A stretch of DNA of 64,000 nucleotides from Patiria miniata (lineage: Eukaryota > Echinodermata > Asteroidea > Valvatida > Asterinidae). The position numbers were made by a program, and so were the translations under genes. Location: NCBI RefSeq assembly GCF_015706575.1, contig NW_024037060.1, positions 1,199,983 through 1,263,982 on the forward strand. The letters are read 5' to 3'. The notes beneath the pieces were generated by a model. It was not told the DNA's origin, ran no database searches, and was given only the letters and a program-made list of their open reading frames with translations. Below are positions 26,241 through 39,600 of the stretch, in pieces (position 1 is the first letter of the stretch; each line of letters starts with the position of its first letter).

Positions 26241-28452
26241 ACATACGCATATTTTCCCCCGTTAAAACAAGGAACACAGGGCGAGTAAAAAAAAGCGTAA
26301 CTCAAACCCAAAGAAATGTATTTCATATGCAGAACAATATGTAGTAACAAAAATAATTATGACTGTAAAGCCAATTTAATAAACTACTTTTAGATGAAAC
26401 AAATTACTTCAATTGCTCAATCCGTTCAAATTATATCACCATTTAAACGAAATGACCGTCAAATCTGTTTCGTCCAAAAATGCGATTCCACGAATTGTCG
26501 TTACAATTGTATTCCAACATCACCAGCGATAAAACCTTAGTTTAAAAGTAAAAAATATTAAGTAAAAAATATTCAACAAGGCCTTTGAGGCCCGTCATAA
26601 AAAAAACCCAAAAAACAAGTGCGAGTGCACAGTAAGCTCTGGCGAAAAATGCAACGCTAATTGCACGTATGGAACACCATACCTTTCGTCACTTTCATTT
26701 CCTCCTTCTGGTTACCGTCCAACCACTAAATATCACGTGTGAGAACTAACTCAGTAACAGAGTCAGCCAGTGTAAATGGAGGAAAACAAAATTCTTCTTA
26801 CATTTTTGTGGCCTCCATCGTTGCCTGCAGTCAGTCACAGTCCCAAAGTTAAACTGGGGAGTCTAACAGTAGGCCTACTCCCAAAAGAAGAATACTTGTC
26901 GAGCAAGCAAAATCGGGATAAAATATTTGCAAACCGCGATGTTGCAATAGGCAGCGAAACAACTGACCATGTGTAGAGCGAAAGCACATTTATACACGCA
27001 CACCACTGCCTCACACTCCAATGCACATGATTAAAAGGCTACACCCAATTGTTTAAATTCCAGTCTCAATGCAGGGGCGGGGGTTTCATCAGCAAATCAA
27101 TGCTGAAATGTACACAGTTTTTTTTGCCCTCCGGAAACTTGGCCTCCGTAAGATCAATAGGTGGGGTGGGGGTGGGGTGGGGTGGGGTGGGGTTGGTGTG
27201 GAGGTGGGGGCTCGACCATACTTTTATTGGTGGCGCTGTTCAAATCCGACTATCGCTAACAATATATGAAACAATAGTGATAACATTTTCACTTGAAGAG
27301 CAATTGAAATAGTTTTTTAATTAAAATAGTTAAATAAATGGCCTTCCAAGTCATAATTAAGTTTGGTGCTACATAGTTTTGTATATAGGCCCCTAATGAA
27401 ATATAGGCCTAGTTCTTTGTTTCGGGTTCCGCTTTTTTGACTCGACCTATACAAACTGATGATTCGTTAGGAGGGAAAAATACTTTTGTCCAAAACAAAA
27501 CCAACAACACCAACCCCCCCCCCAAAAAAAAAATAAAAAAAATAAAAAGGGGTATGCAACTATTACAGTGGTACTAAGAAAAAACTGTATTTTGTCTACA
27601 GTGTAGAATGTATGCCTTAATGGTTGACATTGTGACGTCTCGCACTTGTTGACATGGAGGATCTAAACTCCAGTCGAGTGAGGGAGACTTTTTCAATAAA
27701 ATGAAATGATCTCCAATACATGAAAAGGAAATGCACCTTCTATATACAGCTGTGTGGTAAACCAAAGGTGTTTTTTTCCCGAATGACTAAAAGTTCGGAA
27801 CCGACTATAGGTGATGTGGTGATGCAATCACTGAAGAAGACCCAGGAATATGAGGCGCCATTTAAGACAAAATCAGGACTTAGGCCCTACACATATTTAA
27901 TACAAACTTTATGAAGAGCAAACCACAGCGAACCGATACTGAATAACGAACCCTTAAAATGAATAGTGATCCCTCATAGTGAACTTCAAACGTTGCTTAG
28001 TTCAAGCAAACCTTTACCGGAAAGAATATGCCCAAAAGTGTATGATACATTTTGACCAACGTTAAGCAAGAACATGTGCAACTAATGCATGAGTTTGCTA
28101 TTAGCTAACATCTTCTTTAAACGTGGTGTATTTTGCCCTTCAACATTATTGGTTTTCGCCCCAAATATGTAGTTTTGTTTGCAATATTCCCGACGACCCA
28201 ATTCTGTCATATGCGGCACGTCATACGAAAGACACTTGAACTTCAAACAATGGTCAACAGGCCAAGGTACCGGTACCTTATCTATTATAGCTATAGTTTG
28301 CGTAGCTTAGCCTATAAATATAACGTAACACTGGGGTTTGTTCTGTCATGTGATTGTGCTCGTGCTTGTGGGTTTGAGATAATCGGCCTCGTTTTCTCGC
28401 CTGTGTTAAATTTCTGGTTTCCGACCGGCCTCCAAACAGTCCTAGAGCAAAG

Positions 28453-31400
28453 ATGAAGGTAAAATATCAAAAGTTTTGTCTTTCAGACTTCTAGGCCAAA
28501 GCGAAGTACATTTTGTGATCGAGAGTTAGTTTTCAGAGTTTTTTTTATTTTCTCGTTTTTGCTACTGAACCTGAACGATAGCTTTCGAATTGGTTAATCG
28601 ACTTTTTCAGTTTGTGTTTGAAATCAAAGCAGGTGTACACTCAGCCGAATTGTGCCATCATTTCGTATGTGAGATAGTTTAGTCATTTTGTTTCAAAGGG
28701 CATGATCGTATGATATTCACATAATGTCCTACGTTTACGGATGAAATAGTGAAACTCGCATAGCGTCAAATTTTTTAGCCAAGCTAAAATTGACGCCACA
28801 CAAAATCTGCCATGAACAATCCACTGCAGCTATAGATTATTGGTTCCACGCTAGATTCAGAATTATACATGATGGTAAACCCAGCGCACAAAACTCTATT
28901 TTCTTGTTAAAACAGTCTTCAAAATGCATGTGCGCTGGGATGTTTAAATGAATGACGACTTGGGCTGAAACGGCTCGATTTTTGAGGGCCAGCTTTGTGC
29001 GCCCAATAACTCCTTCGCGTAGTACATACATGCAAACAGCACATTTCCAAGACACGGCTGTTTGAACGTTATATATATATTTTAAATTTTAACAATTATT
29101 TCCATGTTTTCATTTCGTGGTAAACGCATTTTCGTATAGAAATGGGCGCATTCTCTCAATTGTATACTCATTGAAGTTTCAGAAATGGGTTGCAGTACAT
29201 TTCAAGTCCATTTACGGTTTTACTGATGGATTTAACTTGGGTGTCTTTGCAGGAAACTCATTCGGTGAACAGCGATGAACTGTGTACGTTACAAGAGAAA
29301 CATGATCATTTTCAACGGGCTTCACGACGTCTCATTACGGTGGAACCCATCTTGATCTTAATCAATTTGGTTCAGGGGGCCCTCGTCACTTTACGGTACC
29401 AGTACATCGAGCATCGGCTTGCCGATCAAAACAACTACACTCTACCGACGGGCAAGAATAGTTGCGCCAGCCAGGACGAGACCGACAGGAACATCGAGGA
29501 TCAGACATCGCTTTGGGTGACAGGGATGAAGGATATGTCGGTCTTCCCGCCGATCGTGGTGGCTCTGGTGCTGGGCGCGGCCAGCGATTTCGTCGGCAGG
29601 AGACCCATGTTTATCATCAACGCCTCGGGGCACTTCTTGGGGTCGGTCCTGTTCCTGTGTGTCGCCATCTTCAAGCTGCCGTTGCCGTTGCTCATCGTGG
29701 GAGAGCTCATGTTGGGTTTGGCTGGGGATGCCGTCTTCACTGCCATCATTGCCGAGGCTTACGTGGCCGATATCTACTCGGGTAAAGCCCGTACCTACCG
29801 GCTAGTCATCATAGATGCCGTGATCCTGTTCTCCTTTGGTATCATCCAGTTCGGTATTGATGAGATTCTCCAGAATACTGGCATCAACTTCATCCTCGTC
29901 TACGGAATCACTGTTGGGTTGGCTTTGCTCAACCTCCTGTACACCATCACCCCGTGCCTCCTCTTAGAAACGGTGAAGCGGAGGCCTTTCCCTCGAGGCG
30001 TGCTGAAAGAATTGGCCCTGAATATCCTGTCTCTCTTTGGCAGGTCTCACGCTGGCCGTAGGTGGCGCCTCTCGCTGTGCCTTGCCATTGCTTGTCTGTG
30101 GACTCTCATCTTCGAAGCGGTGGGAGGCAACATCATCATCTATGGACTGTCTCCACCCTTCTGTTGGTCGCCTGAGATTGTGGGTGCATACGGTGCTATC
30201 ATCAACGCGTTACCAGCAGTAGGTAAGTTATTATTTCATAGTTTTCGTATATGATAAAAATATTACAGTTTATACCTGCGGTCTTGCTTGGTGAACCCAA
30301 CCCTAATACTCATTACCGAATGAGCATTATAGGTTCCTCAATCTGATATATAGCGCATTCATGGTGCGTCAAAACCTTAACTCCCTACTGTCTTGTATTG
30401 GGACCAAGTCCGCCCAAATCTATCAATCAGACTGCTTCCATGCTTTGCTTTAGGCCTCCAGGCACTAGGCCTGCAGGACCAAGTCCTCAAAACTCCAGCA
30501 AAATGGGGGAGATACCTTGATGGAGTCGGGGAGGTTAGGGTTTTAATTCCACGGCAAACTCGGCATTAAATTGCAACCGAACAACATGTCTCATACTTTT
30601 CACTGTAACACTCAAGGAAGTTAACAAAAATCAGTTCACATAAAGATTTAATTCAGTTCACTAATTTATTTCAAGCACAATTTGATACCACTAGTTGGTG
30701 CCACACTGGTGCATATAAATTAGACAGGTTGTACGTATTCCTAAGGGACATGTGCATGCATTTTGCCAAGTTGAAGCAAGGTACGTCATCGGTCAAATGA
30801 TCGAGTGCGCTAACAGTGAGTACATGAGTGTCATACACTCTCAGCAATGACTTCTTATTGTGGCCACAATAAAACCACCAATTTCTGCTTCCATCCTGCC
30901 ACAAAACAGTGTCCATTGTTGCGGTACCAGTGCTGCGCCTGTGCATGTCCACATTCTGGATGGTGTACATCGGCTTCGCTTCGGGTATTGGGTATATGAT
31001 CGCCACAGCACTATCACCTACAAACATCTGGCTGGCCTATATAGGTGAGTTTACGGGCCTACACAGGCGTCAGATCCGCTCAAAGGTAGATTTGTGTAAA
31101 CTAATCAAAAAAACTTCTGCCCACGGTGATTTTTTTCAACCATCCCGTGACCTGTCAGGCGATTGATTGCCCAAATCTAGGCTTGATAGGCAGTCACGTG
31201 TAGATGAATCACATGACTTTATGCCGGTGGCTGGTCAACGATTGAAAATTTGCAGGGGTGGTTCTAATGGGTAGGGGTGGGTTAGTAAGAAAGAGGGTTG
31301 GAGAGAACTATTCCTCGCAATTTTACATTTTTAAAAAACAATATATATATAATTGCTTCAACGAAGCTTTCAAAATTAGTCCCCAAGTTCCCAATTTCCA

Positions 31401-34210
31401 CCAGCTTTCATAGGTTAAAAAAATTAGATTAGATTTTACCGTTAACCCCAAAAGTGTTCTGGGCGATGTTTTGCGTCACTTCGCTATTTACTGTTTAAAC
31501 AGTCATTTCTGTCTATCGTATTTGCCGTTGATAATTTTTGTATGGCAATGAAATAATTAAGACAGTGGTGCATCATCATGGGCAAAACGATTAAAAACAG
31601 CATGAATTACACCAATGAAGTATATCCTAAAAGAGCATGTTCTTCCACTCGATCATTTGGAAGAAAAAAATTACTGCAATCGATCCATGCTATAAGTTAA
31701 GCATGTCTTATACTATAAAACTATAAGAACCTATCGGTTGAGAATTACAGATTACACATCACACGCATTCAAATACAAACTGAACATTATTTATACAGTC
31801 AGATTTTGCGTTTTGAATATGAAGAACAAGTCCACTCTTTGTATCTGAAATATTGATGGCAATTTGTGTCTGTAACATTGTTGTCCTTTGCAAGTTTTCG
31901 TTCATTCATGGAGGTAGTATTTAATGGATATTCATCAGTTCGTAGTACGGTACATGCATCTGAGTTTTGTGATCGTTTTATTAAAATAGTCATCACTTGG
32001 GAATATTATGCAAATAAGCGAAATTTTCACAGTTACTAGTTGATAACATATACTTTACCCCTGTGTAATTTTTTTTTTTGGAATAGAGCTGATTTTCATG
32101 AAACAGATCTAATTTGGTCGCTTTCGTTTCGACTCTCACTGTAGAAGTCTATTGTGTGAGCCCCAAGTGGTGCGTGCAATGAATTGCTTATCAGCAATGC
32201 TTGTCGTCAAATTGACTCTAAAGGCAAATAGTTCAATTCGAGTACTTACACAACCTTTTGCACCCTTGCTATCAGTATAGTGCTTCTGTCAGCAATTTTA
32301 CACAGGTTTTGGAGTGTTTTGTGTGGGTAAATCATCCGTGTACGGCATCCTTTGCACTTCGGACCTGACTGAGCTATAGTCTCAATTCAACGCGTTTTGA
32401 AACTAGTAGAATGTAAAACCAACCAGCAATTGCTTCAAAACACAGCTCTCCATACTCATACTCAAAATGTATACTTTTTGTAGTTTGTACTTACTCTTTG
32501 TATAGCGCCATGAGCGTCACCGAGTGATGGACCTGTTTGCGCTTAATAAGATGCCACTATTATTATTATATTAGGTACTTATAATTAGCCTATCTGATCT
32601 TTTATCTATCAATCCTGCAGCTCCAACGATAGGCATGTTCCTACTGGTGCCTCTGCCGATCGCAAAAACAAAATGTTCTGAGCAAGTAGGGGAAAACGAA
32701 CAAGGTAATGAGAATGTGTGTTCATCTGATTAAAATAATGCTCAAAGTGTTGTATTTGTATCTAAAGGAAAGTAGACAACATCACAATTACGTTAAAGTT
32801 GACGATACGTTTTTCCTCACTTTGTGGATCGTTTTTCGTTTTAAGAAGTCAACATTTTTATACATGGTTTAGCCCAAATTATTCTTTTAACCACATGGGT
32901 TAATTTACTCCTAAATCTTCAGATGAAAAGTTTGTCTCGAAAACCATTGCTTATACGACAAAAAGACAAAGCCCGCTTTGGTTCCAAAATGATCTCCAAA
33001 TTACTTTCTTATCTTTATGTAAGGATTGACGATGAGGATGCTGATGATGGTGTATAGTGAGAATGCTAACAATGAGGAGGATTGAGGATACTTTAATGAT
33101 GTTAACAATGATTCATGTCGGTTATAGGGGGACAATGGCGAACAAGTTCTAATCCTTTCTCATAATCGATATTGAATATGTCAGGTGCGGTGTTTGGATG
33201 CTTAGCCGTTGTGATCAGCTTAGCTCGCTTCATCTCGCCCATATTACTGAACGGAATTCTGGCGACGGAACTGAAAAAGCCGAAAGGACAGCGTCACCCC
33301 AACGTGACATACTACGCGGCTGCTGGTATCCTTCTACTGCCCATCATGATCAATGCGTAAGCTAAACTTTTGATCACAGATATTTGATTGGCCCTTTTCC
33401 CTTATTAAAGTCATATATGAACAGTTGCTTTTCAAGCTTTTTTCGTTTCCAATAACAAAACAACTCAGAATAAAATTAAAAATATGTCAAAAAGCTAAAT
33501 TTCAGCTCAGTGGATATATTATATTTTTCGAGAAAACAGTGAAAACCTTTTCATCACGAAACACGATTTCGTCTTATTTCCAAGATTCAGACGGATCGTT
33601 GGAATGCATTTCTTGATTACTTCTAAATGACAGCAAACCAGATGGAACAATTTCACGTGATCTTTAGTTCCACAATCTTTAATACAAGTAAACTTTTTGG
33701 AAAATAATTCGGTAACTTAGTTGCTTTTGGGATAGATGCAAATGATTTTACACGCCTTTAATTATCACACCTTTTCTTCATAATGTGTACCACTTAGATA
33801 TCCCCATCTATTGTTAAATTGTCGCCGAATTCTAATAGTCCAAACTGTTCCGGTATGCTTCCTATTAGTAATAACGCTCAACTTTAATAATGAATAATTG
33901 GAAACGATGAGGGCGCTAAAACGACAATATGAGTATCTGCCTACTGCCCAACAGGATGCTCGTTACCAGTTTTGCTTGAGAATGTTTTCTTAATAAAAGG
34001 TTCAATCTTCGCCAATTGCATGTCTTAATTCCTCAATTAAATGTACAACATATTAAACGGTCGTTTTCAAATCGCCCTTCTAGGTTTCTGCACATCACCC
34101 AGCCCAAGGTAAATGACTACAAGCGCCTAGAAGACAGTACTGTGTGTCCTGAGGAGAGGGGGTACGACGCCTGCTGCGACGAGAAAGACCTCCTCAACAA
34201 GCGCAACTAA
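28453..34210 (+). CDS. SLC46-like major-facilitator transporter, copy 1 (6 exons, about 497 aa)
   Basis: Multi-pass MFS transporter of the SLC46 type. Vertebrate SLC46A1 carries folate with protons; SLC46A2 and A3 are linked to muropeptide and cyclic-dinucleotide transport. The substrate here is not known. Exons: 28453-28458 (ATG AAG only), 29253-30222, 30910-31044, 32621-32704, 33185-33356 and 34084-34210 (stop TAA); phases 0, 1, 1, 1, 2 agree. TM1 holds VEPILILINLVQGALVTL, as in SLC46 proteins. The first extracellular loop has a sequon (Asn63-Tyr-Thr) and conserved cysteines. The loop between TM2 and TM3 carries GAASDFVGRRP (about 110-120), the MFS GxxSDxxGRR signature, and further on are GDAVFTAIIAEAYVADIYSG and an extended C-terminal tail with CPEERGYDACC. 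The 6-nt first exon is inferred because exon 2 has no in-frame ATG matching the start of copy 2; another upstream exon is possible. Confidence 0.85.
32490..32580 (-). mobile_element. SINE tail fragment (SLC46 copy 1, intron 3)
   Basis: The words ctttgtatagcgccatgagc and ctgtttgcgcttaataagat, followed by (att)n, match the inverted 3' tail type (…cgctatataaatg, (att)n) seen at 34.93 and 14.2 kb. Only the tail is present. Confidence 0.35.
33409..33757 (+). mobile_element. piggyBac-like MITE, copy 2 (349 bp, SLC46 copy 1 intron 5)
   Basis: This is a diverged relative of the 10.18-10.57 kb element, flanked by TTAA (33405-33408 and 33758-33761). The ends are AGTCATATATGAACAGTTGC and, on the right complement, AGGCGTGTAAAATCATTTGC. 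Shared internal words include cagctc(c/a)gtggat, tcgttggaa, atgacagcaa(g/a)ccaga and aatttcacg, all in order and on the same strand. It is non-coding. It starts 52 bp after the exon 5 donor. Confidence 0.7.
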
Positions 34211-34617
34211 AGCAGGGCAAATCACACCACGCAGTTTCCATATTATGCAATGCATGGAGGCAAGACAACAAATATACTGCAACCTAAACCATTTCGGAGT
34301 TAATTAAGTTTTTTACATTTTTTTCCAATTCACGTCTCGCTTTCTTCGTGGAGATTGCTTGTAAGTTGCTTGTAAATAGTCCTGGAACAAAATGACGTCA
34401 CGCTCTGTTTACATGAGCGTTTTCTTACGGGAGTCACTAAGCTCCCATTGGAGGGGGGTTCCTGTACACAAAGCGTGACGTTGTGACCATGAGAGATTAA
34501 GCTTGAATTCGAGTCTGAATGTGGTCCTTCGTTATCCACTAAACAAATTTTGTCTTTCAACATTTTAAAGTGCAAAACACAAGCGAAAAATCGCTTCTTC
34601 TTTGTTCTGGAAGTGAA

Positions 34618-34637
34618 AATAAATATTCTGAAATAAA
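34618..34637 (+). terminator. Candidate polyadenylation signals of SLC46 copy 1
   Basis: Two AATAAA hexamers (34618-34623 and 34632-34637) lie about 410 bp after the stop codon and are the first canonical signals downstream of it. Confidence 0.5.
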
Positions 34638-34904
34638 AAAACGCCATCAGAGGCTTTTATTTGAACGCTACTTGGATTTTTAAAAATGGATTAAGTTGAG
34701 CTGCCTGTAGGAACATTTTGTGAAGTGATGCAATTTTTGTATTTTTTTGAGAATACGTATATTTCTCCATTTAAGTGGCTTTGTGATTATAATAATTCGT
34801 ATCTATGTGATCTCTTACTTTTTGCTTGGATACACCTTTCAGTATTATTTTTTTGTAATTTTCTCTCTTTTTAAATTGTGATCGGCCTTGGCTTTTAAGT
34901 TGTA

Positions 34905-34975
34905 TCTTCGTGAAGCACCTTGAGCGTCTCCTAGGCGGACTTTGGCGCTATATAAATGGTCCTTAAAAGTATTAT
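34905..34975 (+). mobile_element. SINE tail fragment
   Basis: Contains gaagcaccttgagcgtctcc and tttggcgctatataaatggt, the common 3' tail type of the SINEs in this window. No head or body is left. Confidence 0.4.
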
Positions 34976-36659
34976 TCGGGAAATTTTAGATTTTTACCAA
35001 TGGTATTTTAACAATTAACAGTGATAAGATGGAAGATATGAACTGATATATAAAAGCTTTGCTCGGCAGAGTAACAGGAACAAGCGTCAACCTAAGAATG
35101 TGTTGGTAATATTAACTCGATTCACTTTATAGATTTATCACAATTTTGAGCTTATAATCACTGATTGAATTTTTGTAATGTTATTTTTGACGTAAAACCA
35201 ATTCATAATATGTATACACATACAGGTTTGAAATATAAAAGAAAACTCGAGTTGAAAACTTAAAATTAGGTACGGAACCAAACAAGTATACTGTTGACCG
35301 ATAATAATATTGGCCAAACAATTCGCGTCAATGTATAATTTTAGAGTAAACGTTATTAAATACAACGTGACAATATTCCAAAGTATCGTTGATTTATTTC
35401 AGAGCTTGTAAAACGAAACTTACGAATACAGTGGAACACCTCATGAATGATCTTAAGACTCAGGCTAATTAGTAATTAAAATATCTCACTAGGATTTGAA
35501 GCAGGCGTTACGAGACTCCTAAACGGCAACAATTTGGGAATACTCGTTGATAGACGAGGCATCACTTCACTGGAACAGTTCTGGTACTGGAAAACGAAGC
35601 TCAGAAGAGGAGTCCAGGCGCGGATTCAGAGGGGGGTGGGGGGCAGCTCTTACTCAATTTTGTTTTCATAGAAATATATTTAAAAAAATGTTGAATCCCC
35701 CCCCGTGTGACACCCAAAAACAATTATGACGATTATATACTAGTAATAATGTCCGCCTGTGCACAAGATCAGGACAAATCCAGTGGCACGGTGGTATTTG
35801 TACAACTATTCTGTAATATAGTGTTCATGATCATCGGATTTGAACAGCGCCCCCGTTGAAATATGGTATGAGCCCCCCCCCCCCCCCCCCCATTGATTTT
35901 ACGAAGGCTAAGTGTCCGGAGAAAAACATTGCTCTCCCCGTGCAATTTATCTCGAAATTTTGATTAAAACAAAACATTTTCTACAGTTACTCACTTTTAA
36001 ATGAACATCGAAGTAAAAAAAAAACGCGCCCAAGTTTTTAGTCATGGAGTAGGTAACCCCTGATCACTGCCTGACTTCGTAATCTGAAAACAAATACACT
36101 GGTACCATCACATGCGATACTTGACCTTGCGACTGGTTCTACATTTGGCTAATAACCATTAGGTACCACTGAGATAAGACTGAAATGCGCCATAATATCC
36201 CGTGCTGTATTACACTCTGACTCAACGTCACCATTTTGTAAACGTTGTGCTATCAAAGCTTTCGCTTGGACGATGCCTGTGAAGTAAGTTGAATATTTTC
36301 TTCTCATTTTAGATTTTTTTTTCACTCTTGTGTGTTTATTGCTGATTTGCAGCCAACGTACAACGTGCATTTCATTTTCCCTGCATTGCAAACCATAAGG
36401 CAGAACGTCTGTTTTGAATTGTAAACATCGATCAACACACCCACTCTTGCATTTTATTATAGCAACTCCCCACTTTTGTAACGCGACTTATTAAAAATCT
36501 CCACTATAGAAACTAGCGAATTCTTTTAATATTCATAAGTGCAGGTCTTTGATGGTGCCTCAATTAGAAATTTAAACCGGCGGACGAACAGCAATTTCAT
36601 GTGTTTGTTCTGGCTGTAAATTGCCTCAAAGGTAACAGGTGTTTCGACAGGAGCTCGAC
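34976..36659. other. Spacer between the two SLC46-like genes
   Basis: No gene is supported. A poly-C tract lies at about 35874-35891. The final few hundred bases must contain the promoter and 5' UTR of the second transporter. A good acceptor (gtttcgacag at 36641-36650) sits just before its ATG, so an untranslated upstream exon probably exists in this stretch, but I could not place it. Confidence 0.5.
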
Positions 36660-39600
36660 ATGGCGTCCGAAGAATGCAGCAGGAAGGAGGACAAGCACGC
36701 CAACTTTCATCGCGCGTCCAGGCGACTTGTGACGGTGGAACCAATCCTGATCTTTATCGACTGCGTCCAGGGAGCTCTTGTTACTCTACGGTCCCAGTAC
36801 ATCGAGCATCGGCTAGCTGATGATAGCAACTATACCTTACCGAGCGGCCGCAATAGTTGCGCCACCCAGGACGAGACCGACAGGCACATTGAGGATGAGA
36901 CAGCGATTTGGGTGACATGGATGAAGGATATGTCGGTCTTCCCGCCGATCGTGGTGGCTCTGGTGCTGGGCGCGGCCAGCGATTTCGTCGGCAGGAGACC
37001 CATGTTCATCATCAACGCCTCGGGGCACTTCTTGGGGTCGGTCCTGTTCCTGTGTGTCGCCATCTTCAAGCTACCGCTACCGTTGCTCATCGTTGGAGAG
37101 CTCATGTTGGGTTTGGCTGGGGATGCCGTCTTCACTGCCATCATCGCCCAAGCTTACGTGGCCGATATCTACTCGGGTAAAGCCCGTACCTACCGGCTGG
37201 TCCTCTTAGATGGCATCATTCAGTTATCTTTTGGCATTAGCCAGTTCGTCATTGGAGAAATCCTGCAGACATCAGGCATCAATTTCATCCTCGTCTATTC
37301 TATAACTGTTGGAATAGCTCTAGCTAATCTGCTGTACACCATCAACCCGTTCTTCGTGCTGGAGACAGTCAAGCGGAGACCGTTCCCTCGAGGGGTACTG
37401 AAGGACCTCGTCTTCAACGTCTTGTCCCTCTTCGGTGCTTCTCACGCTGGCCGTAGGTGGCGCCTGGTACTCTTCCTTGCCGTCGCCTCTCTCTGGACAT
37501 TAGTCTTCGGCGGTGCAGGAGGAAATATCACTATCTACGGATTGTCGCCTCCTTTTTGTTGGACACCTCAGATTGTGGGAGCCTATGGCGCCCTCATCAA
37601 CGGGTTGACGGCAACAGGTGAGTTTTGGACAAGACAAGTGTGTGGTTGGGGTTATGAGTTTTTTCGACAGGCTTTAGGAAAGCAATAATTAAATAATTAA
37701 AGTCAGCACGAGAACAAGAAATGACCAAGTCAATCTGTTTAGAAAATATTAGTTTAACGCATCGTGTGTAAGATGTACCCAATTTCCACACTTCAAGTAC
37801 GTATAAGAAAAAAACACCTCGCACTTGGATTTTATTCACAGAACATTGTGAAAAAAATACGTTTGACCCTTCTTATTTCTCATGTAGTCAATAGTCTTTA
37901 AGTTTAGTTTCTTTTTGGTGGCATTTTTTGTTTCTCAATTCCAATTTCCAAATAGTTGGTCTTTATTGTCTCCTAAACCGTCGGTATCTGCAAGTCATTC
38001 ATTGCACCCGCTGGTGTATCAAATTCGAACGAGCCACTGGTCTATTAGCTCGGTTTGTGAGTTGCATATGAGGGGGTTTAAAGGTCTCAGAATAATACTC
38101 GGTCTGTCGATTATTTGTAGAGTTAGTAATGCCTCAAAGTTAGCAAAAATATCTTCATTTTGTGTCGGTGTTCTTCTCCATACCAACAGTCGCCATCGTT
38201 GCGGTACCAGTGCTGCGCATGTGCATGTCGTCATACTGGATGGTATACATCGGCTTCGTGTCGGGTATCGGGTATTTGATCACCACGGCACTAGCACCTA
38301 CAACACTCTGGCTGGCCTTTATAGGTGAGTTGACAGAGATCGCCACTGTCACGTCTTGTTATTATTATCATTTTATAGCCTGGTGTACAGTGTACTCACC
38401 TTACTTGACTTAATTCCGTATCTCCTTTGGGAGAATTGGGCCAGCGGTGTACTCACCAACGTAACTAATTATTCTGCTGTTTTGAATTTGTGTTGCATGC
38501 ATTTCAAGTTTACTGGATTAAATATGCATCAAAGTTAATAATGGCATAGGTAAACGTAGACAACATATCTCTCATTTTTGTTTTTAAAGATGCGTTCTCC
38601 TTGCTTTTGATCGAAATAAAGTAGATTTTACGTTCAATCAAAACACATCAATTGAAAATTCGTTAGGACATTTTTTTCAAGAGTACATGGCGCCAAAAAA
38701 AAAAAAAAAAAAAAATTAGTCGAACCACTCATGCAATTGCATTACATTTATTGATACTTATAAACTCAACAAACATAACCTGTCTCTTCACTTCCAATCC
38801 ACACAGCGCCGGTAATCGGTATGTTTTACCTGATGCCCCTACCGATTGTGAAAGCCAAAATTTCCGAACAAGTTGATGACAAAGAGCAAGGTAATTTGTT
38901 TATAGAGACCACATGTGTCGGTGAGCCCAATAGGTGATTTGAAACTAGAACGATCATTGTAAACACTTTCGTCACCAAACCTTGCTATATTCCATGGAAT
39001 ACCGCCCTCACTCGAATGCGAATTTTAAGTCATGAGAGAAAATGCGTAACCGTTGGCTAGTCTGAACAGTGATGGACGCAGGACGCTTTCCAAATTTTTT
39101 TTTATAAAAAAGAAGAGGCCGCATGTAGCATTCATTTTACAATATTATATATATTGAAAATTGGCGAAGGGGTGTAAAACAGTAGGCCAGCCCTGCATTT
39201 ACAAATTACCATAAATAGTGACCCCTAACGTCAACATGAGATCCAAAACTAAGCCTCCATTGTAGTACCTGACATAATTTTCATCCATCATTTTGCAGCA
39301 TCGTAAATATCATTATTGTAATCACGATCCACATGTTATTCTCGTGTCTGTAATATTTTCACAAGTCATAGTGTAAATGGGTAAAACACTCCGTCTTTGT
39401 GTATCCCAGGGGCAGTTTTTGGATGCTTAGCCGTTGCAATCAGCTTAGCTCGATTCATTTCGCCCATACTACTCAACGGTGTGCTCCAGCTTGAGGTAAA
39501 GAAGAAACACAACTCCCAGCCTACGGTCACATACTACATGGCAGCCGGGATACTCATCCTGCCCATTATTATCAATTTGTAAGTACGGGCCCTAAGCATA

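Larger units (their letters stand above)
21572..28452. other. Spacer between HSD pair and SLC46 pair
   Basis: Most of this 6.9 kb has no recognisable gene. It contains an unrecognised group of possible exons at 24.2-25.7 kb, a 204-bp MITE inside that interval, a dispersed repeat copy near 26.1 kb, a run of gggggcagga units at 25002-25045, poly-G tracts at 25247-25307, and a gtggg-type repeat at 27.16-27.21 kb. At 22.38-22.46 kb the words aaaatggccgcc, aagatgaccgcc and aatggctgcc form a small degenerate repeat. The last 300 bp should hold the promoter of the first SLC46-like gene. Confidence 0.5.

Noticed and set aside
29442-29785. Open frames on both strands overlapping the SLC46 exons (also 36830-37180)
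   Set aside because: They are shadows of the GC-rich, highly similar transporter exons; the SLC46 frame carries all the conserved motifs.
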